The notes beneath the pieces were generated by a model. That model had not been told where the DNA came from. It did no database searches and worked only from the letters and a program-made list of their open reading frames with translations. A stretch of DNA of 64,000 nt from Magnaporthiopsis rhizophila (Eukaryota; Ascomycota; Sordariomycetes; Magnaporthales; Magnaporthaceae), in contig PYSS01000013.1 of the NCBI GenBank assembly GCA_003049465.1, forward strand, positions 1 to 64,000, written 5' to 3'. Shown here in pieces: positions 53,914-64,000 of this stretch. A program made the translations under genes and the position numbers. Every line of letters starts with the position of its first letter. The first letter of the stretch is position 1.

Positions 53914-55257
53914 TCACGTCAGACGACGCCGGTAGACGCCCATCATCCAGCTAGCGCGGAGCACAGCAAGACCAATGGCCATATTGATGCTGTCCTTCAT
54001 AAGACTCACCTTTGATCCCTCGACTTCGTGCCAGTCGATGGGGACCTCGGCGACCTTGATCCCCGGGCTGGCGCCGATGACCGAGCCGTCGCTAGCGAGC
54101 ACGGGGGTGGCGGGGGCCGACTCGGCCAGCATCAGCATCTCGATGTCGAAGATCCAGCCCTCGCAGTGCATGTACGGGATGATGTGCGGCAGCGAGGCGC
54201 GGCTGAAGAGCTTGAAGCCGCACTGGGTGTCGCGGATGCGCGACGTGGCCGGGGGTGTGAGTATCATGAGGATGAAGTGGAACGACTTCATGAGGAAGTT
54301 GCGGACGGCCGAGCGCTGTAAGGAAGACAAGGAGTGAAAGTCAGCAACCATACAACGCAATGCTTCAGACAGAAAACTGACCTTAACCACGGCCTCGCTC
54401 CCGACCAGATGCCCGCGGCTGCCGATGGCGACACCCCGCCCGGACCCGTCGACCACATCCTCGACGCCCTCGATCAGCTTCCCGAGGTCGCTGAAGCGCG
54501 AGGCGCCGTCGGCGTCGGCGAAGAGGACGTACTCGCCGCGGGCGTGGCGGAAGCCGTGCGTGACGCCGCCGCCCTTGCCGCGGTTGCGCTCCAGCGACGC
54601 GACGCGGACGACGTCGTGGAGGCCGTGCTCGCGCGCGAACTGCAGCGCCACCTCGACCGTTCTGTCTCGGCTGCCGTCGTTGACGATCAGGATCTCGTAC
54701 CCGGACGTCACGGGCTCCCGGGCCGCGAGCAGCACCTGGCGCTTCTTATGGGCCGTGCGCGGGCTCAGGATGGTGTTACCGTGCGAGATGGGCGAGGGCG
54801 TCGGGGCCGGGTGGCGGCCAAAGTTGGCGTCGAGGTACTCGACCATCTCGCGCAGCGTCGGCAGGATGCGGTCCTCCTCGTTGTAGGCCGGCACGACCAC
54901 CGTCACGGCCACCCCGGCCGGCTCGATGTTGCCCGGGTCGACAAAGTCCGACTGGGAGGAGCCGGCGGCCGCAGCGGCGGCGACGGCGCGGCGGTGCTCG
55001 GCCAGCCAGCGATCGTACCAGCACGGCAGCTGGGCCGTCTTGCGACCGCCATCTGGGGTCGACGTCACGTACGTCTTCTCCGACGGGAGCGGGGCGCGCG
55101 GCTTGGGTGCGAGCAGGTGCAGAAGGACGTAGAGGGCCAAGAGGCCAGGGACGACGAGGGCTAGCAGGGCGAGCAGGATCAGGTGCGGCGGGGCTTTGGT
55201 GACCGAGTCCAAGGCGGGCCAGACGAGCCCCTCAAGGAGGGAGTTGGGGCCTGCCAT
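53914..55257 (-). CDS. ALG5: Dolichyl-phosphate beta-glucosyltransferase Alg5
   Basis: Two exons, 55257-54382 and 54315-53914, giving 425 aa. An N-terminal anchor (LILLALLALVVPGLLALYVL) precedes a GT2 domain with VAVTVVVPAYNEEDRILPTL, ILIVNDGSRDRT, LERNRGKGGGVTHGFRHARG and the DxD block FADADGASRFSDL. Next are RIRDTQCGFKLFSR and CEGWIFDIEML. The enzyme moves glucose from UDP-glucose to dolichyl phosphate at the ER, supplying the donor for N-glycan glucosylation. The 66-nt intron (GTCAGT to TTACAG) is a multiple of three with no stop. I removed it because SEAVVK-RSAVRNFLMKSFH restores the family sequence. A spacer between GT2 motifs, about residues 150-185, is longer than in yeast. Confidence 0.93.
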   Translation of the reverse strand: MAGPNSLLEGLVWPALDSVTKAPPHLILLALLALVVPGLLALYVLLHLLAPKPRAPLPSEKTYVTSTPDGGRKTAQLPCWYDRWLAEHRRAVAAAAAAGSSQSDFVDPGNIEPAGVAVTVVVPAYNEEDRILPTLREMVEYLDANFGRHPAPTPSPISHGNTILSPRTAHKKRQVLLAAREPVTSGYEILIVNDGSRDRTVEVALQFAREHGLHDVVRVASLERNRGKGGGVTHGFRHARGEYVLFADADGASRFSDLGKLIEGVEDVVDGSGRGVAIGSRGHLVGSEAVVKVSFLSEALRCMVADFHSLSSLQRSAVRNFLMKSFHFILMILTPPATSRIRDTQCGFKLFSRASLPHIIPYMHCEGWIFDIEMLMLAESAPATPVLASDGSVIGASPGIKVAEVPIDWHEVEGSKVSLMKDSINMAIGLAVLRASWMMGVYRRRLT

Positions 55258-57614
55258 TGATGACGGCACGGGTCGCCCTTGCAGGCGGGAGGTTACGGTT
55301 CGGGATGGATGTGAGCGGTGTCTATCGGTTCTCGGAAATGGAGGTGGCGTGCATGGCGCGCATGAGGGTGTAGTGAGCGGTGGTGGGTGGTGTTTCTTCC
55401 TCTGCTAAGCTCAAGACGGAAACATGGAGGCAGAAAGCTGGGAGGCCACGACACCAACCATCAAACCTTGGCCGGCCGTCAAGGCCCCCACGTCGCGCAC
55501 GAGGCTGGCTGATTTAATGTGTGCTCGTGCGACTCTAATTGAATTGGGCTTGAGCTTCCCCTGGTCGTCTTGGCAGGAACGACCCACCCTTTCCTGGGTC
55601 CCGACATGAACATGCGGTCATGGTCTGTCAAATTCTCCGTGCCAGACGCAATGGGAAAAAACCATAGAGGTCAAATCTCTAATATTGAAGCTGTGCATGC
55701 CAAGGTTGGCTGCCGCGTTCCGAGCTGAGATGGCAAGCCCGACCTACAAACCAATATTTGTGCCATTTCGGCGAGAGCCCGATTGAGCATCAGTTGGGGC
55801 CTGCGGGCTTCCAGCAATCATCCGAGGCAAACACAATAATGGCCGTTGCCGTGCGGTTTCCCCTCTTCGTGCTGTCAAAGTGCAACACAGCTGCCGCTTG
55901 CTGTCCCACAGGAGCCTCCATTTGAAGGATCACTGTTTTTTATCCAGGTCCAATCCAGTTCATGGATACCCCTTCTCTCCTTATTTGCCGGCCCGCTCCC
56001 AGTGATAGCGTCAAGTTAGAACCCGATAGACCCGCAAGAAGACGCTCCGATAGGGGTTTTAACCCGGCCGTAGCGGTGGCTAAACTTTCCCATTGTCAAT
56101 TCGCCGTGAGCAGCAAGTTCCCGTCATCGGTTTTCTCGGATGGGAATCTTGCTCGATCGACACTAGGCTAGCACGTTTAGCCTCAAAGACGGCAATGATT
56201 GTCTTTATGAATATGCACACCATTTCTCGTCCTCTGTACAAACTAGCTAGCTGCAGACAGACTCTGGTACGGGGACAGCGTAGAAAACATACACCCTACA
56301 GTACGTATAAACGAACCCCATAAACACACCCAAAAAAAAAAATTTCCACGAATTGAAGAGCCACCGATGGCCCCCCGCACAGGGTCCCTGCCACCGCCGT
56401 CACTAAAGAACGTGAGAATGTAACCGACTCGGCAAAAGAAGCGGGCGGGCGTACGTTTTTTTTTTTTTTTTTTCAGCTCGCTTGCCAAGAAGTATAGCCA
56501 AATATTGAAGTCTAGACTTTCAGTTCGGCCACCGCCATCCGCCATCCTCCGCAAATGTGGTTACATTTCATCAACAATTTTGATCATATGCTGTCGTTCG
56601 ATTGAGATTACGTACGTACCTAACGTGTGTGTGTGGGTGTTTCTGGCTGCATGAAACCATGACAGAGGAAAGAGACATGACGTCCAGAATGTCTCGGAAA
56701 TCTTTCACGGCACCTGCCGCTTGGGTGTTCATCCCTTCCCATTCTGAGATGGAAGGGATAAAAATAGCTCACGACAGCCCACGTGGTCCCGTGGATTACC
56801 TCCTGCCCCTGTAAGCCCCGACCGCCCCAAGATTGCAAGTGAGGTGAGGCTTTCAGGGAAAAGGACTCGTTGAGAGCGTGCGTGGGCGGCGTCGAGAGCT
56901 AACGCCCGCGCTAGTGTAGCGGCACTTTGTTGACGAATCGAGGGAGCCGCGCTGAAGAAGGAAAGAGAATTGCCAATGATTCCGAGCGTCTTTTGCACAC
57001 ACTCAAAGGATCTAAACCCCGGCTAGCTGAGGTCTTTGCATTGGACCCGTCGGAGCGTGGGGCTGATTTTTTTTGCTGGCGAACAAAGACGCGCGATTCA
57101 CGTAGAGACCCCATAGGACTGACTGCCTGGAGAAGACTCGAGCAAGACTTATCAGTTCAGGGATAGGCGCATGCCATGCCCGTATGCGCTCATGCTATCC
57201 AATTATCTATCCGAGGTAACCAAACGACCCAAATATGTATGTATCCATTACAATCCATCAAAAAAAAAAAAAAGTTTGATCCATATGCTTCAACGCCTTC
57301 CAGGCCGAGGTATTTCGTTTCCAGGCCGCCGCTAAATGACTCGAATGGACAAAAGAAAACAAGGAAATAAATAAAATAAAACAGGAGGCCCGCTGATACC
57401 GCCACCGTGTTTGACCAAGAATTATCGCTGTGCGCCAAGTTGTGAATGAATAATGTGCGATTTGAAGACGGACACCGCTATTTGTGTCGGCCCCAAGGAG
57501 ACGCAAGGAGAAGGAGGATTCCGTGGATGCATTTCGATTAGACATGAGAAAAACCCGCGCTTCCTTTTTTTGTATTTTTTTTTATTATTTTTTTTTTTTT
57601 TCTTCCCGTAGGCA
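55258..57614. other. 2.4-kb spacer, no gene seen
   Basis: Promoter of ALG5 at one end and 3' region of the next minus-strand gene at the other. It contains T- and A-runs near 56331-56342, 56457-56473 and 57260-57273, and T-rich sequence at 57566-57602. No frame resembled a protein family. Confidence 0.5.
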
Positions 57615-59278
57615 TCAGCTTGGAACAGGTGCGGGCTTGCTCAAGAATGACCAGCGGCCCTTCTTGGCAGGCTTCGGGCCTTGTGCCGACTTGCTCAGCT
57701 TTCCCTTGGTATGCCTCGGTGCAGTCGGCGCCGCAGCATCCGTCTCGTTAATGGAAGAGGAGGAAAGGGTGTGCTCGTCAAAGTCGATAGGCAGTTGGCT
57801 GGGCACGACGGACGACCTGGACAACCTGCTCTGGCCCGAGTTCGGGGGAGACGCGGGGATAGGCATTGCGCGAAACGGCTCGGGAGCCGAGGTGACCGGC
57901 TGCTCCAAGTCGAATCTCCTGTTTGGCTGTAGGGACGCCCGCGACGCCTGCTTGAGGTGAAAAACCCTGGGGGCCGGCGCGGGAGTTATTGCGGCCTCGG
58001 GAGGGACCCTCGGGCTGGTTGGCCCTGCGTGAACAAAGGTGTTGGAAAAGTTGAAATCGAACTTGCTGGTCTCGGCAGGGGAAGCGGTCGCCGGCGCACC
58101 GGTGGGTGGACGAGATGCAGAGGCGGCGGTGATGGGGGACACGGACGATGCGGGAGTAGTTAGAGATACGGGAGAAACCGGGGACTCGGGGCGGGCGGCC
58201 GACGACGTGGGGCTGTTGGAGGACCCGGCCCTAGAGCTCCTGACCGAGGCGGATGATGGTGTTGTGGACGAGGAAATGGCCGCCATCGACGGGCCAAAGT
58301 TCATGAGCGGGAGAGACGGCACCGGGGGAGCGCCCGCGGCGGCGGTGACGGCCACATTGCCCGGTCGTGGCACGGGAGGCCTGTAGTTGCCGGGGGTTCG
58401 GGTCTGGAAGTATCGGTCCATGGATGTTGGCGGGTATCGGTCCGCGGGTGTCGAAAAGGAGTGGTGGCGGTCGGCGGACAACATGGCCGGCGGCGGCGCG
58501 GGGTCTGACGGCCTCCTGGGCCTTTGGCTCGGGTGGTACCGATGAACGGGGCCAGCGGCCCTGGCGTCCTCAGAGGTTTGCGACGCTGTGCTGCCCGTGG
58601 GCCTGTGCTGGCGGCTCGGCCTCAGTTCGAGCTCGTCCTGGGAGCTTGCAGACTCGCCGGAGCTGCCGACAGGTGACGGTGCTGTGAGTTGCTTGTTAAC
58701 AAGCCTGTCCTAGGGGGTGAAGACGCCTTTGATGATGGTGGGCGCGATGAACCTTTGCTGGACGCCCGGCTGCCAGCCACTACTGGCCTCTCGACGGCCT
58801 TGCCCTTTCCGACGGCAGCCCGCGGCGTTGGCATCATGACACCCTGGTGGATGTCGGGCTGCGAGTACACGACCTCGGTGGGCCGCTCGCCCCAGGGTGT
58901 GCTGATGCCGCCGTGGTAGCTGTACGTCCTCGGGACGGACACCATGGGGTTCGCGTTCTGCGAAGGGTACGAGACGTGCGAGAGGGCGCTGTTGACCCGC
59001 GGCATGCCCGCGTGCACCGGGTTCTGGCCGAGTGGGGTGCCCATTGAGCCATGGCCGCTCAACGCCATGGCGCTGCGCCTGCGGTTCTGCTCGAGGATGC
59101 GCGGCTGGTCGTCGTGCCTCCATCCCGATGGCGCGCTGGCCAGGGCGTCGACGGCGGCGTGTGTGGGTACATGCCTGTACGTCGGCTTCTCCGCCTCGGC
59201 CTTCTGCTTCTCGGCGACGCTGGCCTTGTGCTCCTTGGCGGCCTGACGGCCCTTTTTTATCAAACCAAAGACCGACAT
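57615..59278 (-). CDS. Conserved fungal protein with disordered C-terminus, function unknown
   Basis: Modelled as two exons, 59278-58784 and 58709-57615, giving 529 aa. The N-terminus MSVFGLIKKGRQAAKEHKAS is a basic helix. It is followed by TYRHVPTHAAVDALASAPSG and WRHDDQPRILEQNRRRSAM, a block I recall from uncharacterised ascomycete proteins. The rest is Ser, Pro and Ala rich and ends KPAKKGRWSFLSKPAPVPS. The two halves are in different frames. I join them with a 74-nt intron (donor GTAGTG after ERP, acceptor CCCCCTAG before DRLVNKQ), which keeps phase. The donor is weak and no good branch site is visible, so a different donor or a frameshift is possible. No function is assigned. Confidence 0.7.
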
Positions 59279-62200
59279 TGTCGCGTCGCCTTTGCTTGTT
59301 TTGCCAGGCACAGCAGAAGGATTACGACGGCAGCGAGACGACTAAAGCGGGAGGGGGTGGTGGTGATGGAGGACGGCGGACGGCAGACTGATATGGGTTG
59401 GCTGGCAAAAGAAAGAGTGGAGCCGGAATGGCGAGCAAGCAGGCGACGTCGGGGTGATGATATATCAATGGGAAAGAAATTGCGGGGAACGGGCCAGCAG
59501 CTGAAGGTCGGGGGCACAGCTGGGCTGGTGTGGCGAGATATGTCTGCACAAATTCGGCTGCTGTATTGGAACTCGGGCTGTGCTGCCGAGTTTGCAAACG
59601 AGAGGGGAGGGGTGTGACAGAGTTGTCAAGTCCCCAGCCTAGGCTGGATCCTGGATCGCGCAGCAGGGCCCGCACCCTGGGCCAAGGCGAGGTTGTATTC
59701 GCGCACCGGCCAGGAGGGGAGGGGTGGCTCTTTTTTTGGGGACGGCCACCACAGTAGCCCCAACACCCAGAAAGACCGAGCACTTCTTGTTCCCACGAGT
59801 CCCCGTGGTGCTAATTTGCGATTTTGGATAGCGCGGTGTTGGTTCCAGGAGCAGAAAGAAAAGACGGGATCGAGACGAGGCGCCCTAAAATGAAGCCGCG
59901 GAGCCAGAGCCGTTTGTGTCCAAGACTTTTCCAGTGCCGGGGGGAGCTGAAGAGAAAAATTTCGCGTCCGGGCTAAGTTCTAGTGGGCCGGGCTAGCTAG
60001 CCTGTTGATAAGAGCCGAGATCAAGGAACCCCTGGGCGGCGGCAGGCGGCCACGACTGATATAGAAAATGCGGCGAGCAAGTGCTGAATATTTCCAATCC
60101 AGGCTCGCAGGATTTTGGCCCGGGCTGAGTGACAGCGGGAACCCAGGAGCGCAGCGGCTGCCGTAATTGTGCCAAAGACGGAGAGCTCGCATGCGCCGGT
60201 GCCGCTGGTGCCTGCAGTCAGACGTGCTGTTGGCTGGCGGCGACGAGTAGGCTTCCGTGGTTCGTGTAGGCAAGGGCGTGTGTAAGCTGTTCCTGGACCC
60301 ACCGGGTTCCTGGTAGGGCAGCGAGTGGGCTTCTGCAGTGTGTGTGTCGGGGATGGCAGAAATGCACCGAGGCCGCCGTGGTTCCGACTGGTTCTGGTTG
60401 GACAAGGACAAGACAAGAAGGGGAGATTTTTTCTGTCTCGGGAAGAGGGGATGGGTTGGTCTTTTTGAAGTTGGCAGCAGGCCGATAAGACCAGACCTCC
60501 TGCGAACATCATTGGGCTGGCTTTTTCCACCAGGTCGACGGCGACAGCCACGCGCGTACCGTTGCGGGACCGCCGTCTGCCTACCTTCCTAAACCTGGCC
60601 CTGGACAGCCGTCGTGTCCTCCTCTCATCCACACGCCCCCTCCAGCCTTTCTCAGCCGCAAGGCCTATTGGTACACGAAGATAACGACAGGCAGGGAGCG
60701 GGCGCCACGTCTGCAACGTCTCGATATCCTCGCTAGGGCCCCGTCGGGCCGGCAAGTGCCCATGGCAATCATGAAAGATAGCAGGCCAACAGCCAGCCTC
60801 TTTCGGCCAGTTAGTGTCTGCTTATGCTAAGTCACACCCTGTCCTGCAAGCATGTCGGCGATCTCTTGTGGTGTGCCAGGCTCACGGGATTAGCATTGGT
60901 AGGGCACACACGAGTGCCGGGTGACGATCTGCGGAACAGGCGTGCCTGGCAGCATTCAGGTGGGCAGATCCATATGCCAGGGTTTTTCTTCTGTTCTTTT
61001 CTTTTTCTTTCAGGTGCCAGGTTGTCAGTCAATAGTCTGCCTTCCTTTTCTTTTTTTCCCTTCTCGGCCTTGGATCTTCCCTGGCATTTGTTTGGACAAA
61101 ACAGGGCTCTGCAGCCCCGTCTGTCGCTCACTGCAGCACAGTGACTGCAGAGCACTGACTCTTGGGATCAGACTGGCGCAGCGGCAACCCTCGACTGTGG
61201 GGCCGCTCGTCCTGACGCAGGTGGTCCTCGTATTCCGCCCACCCTGTCCGCCCGCTTCAACGCCCCTGGGCTGCTCGCCTTCACTCCGTTTCGAGGGCCC
61301 GCCACACAAGCACTTTGACGCTGCCCGCCGGCAGGAACAGACGAGACGATAGGCTTGCGTCTTGTCTCTGGCGGGCGCCTCCTGGGACACGACACCGCCT
61401 TGGTGTGGCCTCGGCCTGATAGGAACTCCGAGCCAGCACAGATATCATATCACGTCGCACATTGGATACCACGGCAGCGGCGAGCACGCCGAGTGCGGTA
61501 GTCCCACCCTCCCCAAAGAGGACAAGAAGAGGGCGTCACACCTGCAGACCCGAACTACTACCGCCAAGGCCCGTCCGAGGCCTGTTTTGGTCGCCGCCGT
61601 GGCCCCATCCCGGATCCCACACCTGTCTTTCGAGGAACCAGACACAAAGCCGGTCCATGGTGGTATCGTGGTATCCATCCATCGGATGTTACCTTGGGTC
61701 GATTGATTACGATTGCTCGCACCAACAGCCACCGGACACGGGCGCTTCTCCTGCTTCTGCTTGGCCTGCTCTGTTTCGCAAACACCGCCTCCGCCCCCAG
61801 ACCCCCACGTTTGGGGTCGGTCTCGTGGCCCTCGAGGCTCAGACATGTTCCATACATACAGCGTCGCTTTTTGCTCCTCTTCTCCGACTTGAATGTTCAC
61901 CATCGACTTCTCTCCGCGGACACCCGAGGTCAACCATCGAGGTTGCAATTAAAACACTGGTTGCTGCTACATAAATTTTGGCTTTTGTAACCCGGTTCAG
62001 TGGCAGAACGCCTGGCAACCTGCCAAGTCTGTCTATCCGCGCTCCGCTCATCCTTCCAGGAACGCCATCCCTTTTCCTTATCTTATTGCACCGCGTCCTG
62101 CATTATCACGCACTACTGAGTACGTGCGTAAATAAGACTATTGCAAAAAAGGGTTACAATTTCCATGGGTCAGGACCCATGTACATCAATAACTGCCCGG

Positions 62201-64000
62201 ATGACGAATTTGGTTCATGAACGAGAAGATGGCAAACATGGATGTGTTTGAGCTGAGCTGGGCCAAGCGCCAAGGGACGCGGCGCCCTGTTAAGGAGTGG
62301 ATGCGCCAGCAAAGCTGCTGGCGATTTTGCGAGGAGCAGCCCTGGGTTGGGGCGTGTGTTCACCACCCTCCAGATTTGGCAGCGTGCTGGAAAAACATTG
62401 CAGGGTGGCTTGCCAGCCCAACTTCGTGGTTTCCTACGCACCATTCGCCAGCATCCGAGATTGGCGTCGCTCTTTTGGTTGTCAGGCGTCAATAGTCTTC
62501 ATGCGGCTAACCGACGCCGGAGGCTACGTCGACACGCTTCCCAGCCAGCTCCCACAGTTCCGAGATTTGTGGCTCTAGAAGCCGCCCAGGCTGCCCTGCC
62601 CGTATCTTCCGGTTCCTGATAAGCTAAAATTGGGATCGCCTCAAGAGTTCACCGGGTTTTTTATTTTTTCATCGGAAGTCAACCTATACTCAAGCACATG
62701 TCCGCCAGCATCCGATCAGGACAATAATCCGAACCATGAGCCGTAAGTACGGTGCGTGTCCCACACAGGCAAGGCCGCCAGACCCGAATGGAAGATTGTG
62801 CTCAAAAGCGATAGACAACACTCGGTCCCGAGAAAACAGCCGGCTTGTGCAGGCACACGTCTCTGCCATTGCGCACACGTCCCTGCTCTCATATTCCGAT
62901 ATGTTAACAAAGACGTTCCATGGTTTCGCTTCACCGCCATCACGTCCTCTTTTGGTGATCTATCTCCGGTGACGGACATTCGATTCCCCTGCATACTAGA
63001 CGCTCCACCGATAACACGCCAGGCAGCCTTCAACATGTGATGCCGGCAGTGCGCTTACCCCAACTCTAGCTCGGCGTCACCGTCCTTCTCAAAATGTGCA
63101 GCTCTATGGCGGCCCGCTCCTCGAATTCGACCGACAGTTCGGCCGCCGGTATGGCCTGCTCGGGCGCATATGTGTGTGTGCGTTTGCGTCCAACTGACAC
63201 GACGTGAAGCTCGGCTACCATGCCGCGTGCTGGGGAGACCCACTGCACACGACGGCTGCGATATTTACCATAGCACGAGCACACCGCGTCCGAGACCAGC
63301 CTTGGTGGCCGATGCGTCGTTCGGGCCGTCCACGTGGGGCCCTGGCACTCGGACTGAGACACATGGCCCGGAATGGGGCCCAGCACCGCCAAGACCTTCC
63401 TTTGGAGAAGAGGAGTGCATACCCGAGAGAGCGTACATATCCCCTAAAAAAAAGCTATTCCGGGAAGGGTCAGATGATTCCAGTAGCACGCATAATCACG
63501 GAAGGGGAAAAGAACATGCACGAGCCTAGAAATCGCGAACGGGATGGTTGCCACGGCCTGTGCTGGGATGATAAATACAGGGTCGTAGGCGTGGGCACCT
63601 ATGGAGCATCACTGCAGTGGCTCAAGGAAAGGAACTTGGAAGAAAACTGGCTCCGCGGGGTTCTAGCTACAAGTCTTTGGGACTTCGATATACGTTGTCC
63701 AGATGGAATATTTCTAAGCTGTCGGATTGCAGGTCGCGAATCGCAACATAATAGTCTTCTGTTCACCGTACCCTGGATGAACTAAGCTGCGGCTTATCTC
63801 AAGGAACGTCGACTTAAAGTCACAGTTGATCGCCTCAGGCCAGGTTAACATGCCTAGGCAACAGGCGCTGGCTGAGCAGGCGTGGTGTGCGATGGATCAT
63901 AGTGTAACGCCCAAAGCTGAGAGTCTTAATATTGACTCTGTCTGGTGTGAAGGAATGATCAACTGGGGTACGTTTGGCTGAAAGAGAGAGAGAAAGAAAA
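59279..64000. other. 4.7-kb terminal spacer without a supported gene
   Basis: No reading frame or spliced combination resembled a known protein on either strand. The first 700 bp should be the leader and promoter of the preceding minus-strand gene. T-rich tracts occur near 60985-61060 and a short TGTGTGTGCG run near 63171-63181. A gene may continue beyond the window edge. Confidence 0.5.

Noticed and set aside
60021..60755. 244-codon minus-strand frame in the terminal spacer
   Set aside because: Cys-, Arg- and Pro-rich with no conserved motif and overlapped by other chance frames.
61988..62012. tRNA-like A-box (GGTTCAGTGGCAGAACGCC)
   Set aside because: No B-box (GGTTCGAATCC) or acceptor stem follows at the right distance, and no cloverleaf can be folded.

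Overview
The window is nuclear DNA from a filamentous ascomycete, most likely a Sordariomycete. Genes are GC-rich and separated by AT-richer spacers. Introns are short (about 60 to 200 nt, with GTRNGT donors, CTAAC/CTGAC branch sites and YAG acceptors). Both strands are used without operons. The gene set includes a Zn2Cys6 regulator, a KapC-type bZIP factor, an integral-membrane PaxB-type cyclase and the DASH subunit Dad4. I assembled all spliced models by hand, requiring reading phase to be conserved across each junction. Species cannot be named from the sequence alone.

Region 1 to 18 kb is the more lineage-specific part. It holds a small secreted protein made of two 92-residue amphipathic repeats (900-1607, +), a secreted vpr-like subtilase with propeptide (2545-5372, -), a five-exon Zn2Cys6 transcription factor (6746-9962, -), a spacer with a degenerate telomere-like tract, and a 318-bp MITE with 74-bp inverted repeats and a TA target duplication (12668-12985). 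Next come an orphan PaxB-like membrane terpene cyclase (13171-14081, -), with three 27-bp palindrome-bearing repeats just upstream, and a long disordered protein of unknown function (15681-17642, -).

Region 21 to 34 kb is a housekeeping block: profilin (+), Got1 (-), Ies6 (-), Dad4 (+), Arp5 (+) and a KapC-like bZIP factor (-). Ies6 and Arp5 are direct partners in the INO80 remodeller and lie about 1.3 kb apart, with the small, heavily split DAD4 gene between them. The bZIP gene probably has a remote first coding exon near 33.7 kb.

Region 34 to 39 kb has no convincing gene. Region 39 to 60 kb is again housekeeping: pterin-carbinolamine dehydratase (+), Erg25 sterol C-4 methyl oxidase (-), Nca2 (+), a Sec4/Rab8 GTPase (+), an unknown protein probably targeted to mitochondria (-), an Afg2-like double AAA ATPase with a degenerate first ring (+), Alg5 (-), and a disordered fungal protein with a conserved N-terminus (-). 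From 59.3 kb to the end no gene could be supported.

No tRNA, rRNA, CRISPR array, virus or autonomous transposon was found. There is no biosynthetic gene cluster: the terpene cyclase has no prenyltransferase, PKS, P450 or transporter beside it. The most unusual items are the duplicated secreted repeat protein, the palindromic repeat array before the cyclase, the MITE, the Arp5-Ies6 neighbourhood and the start-codon-only exon of DAD4.
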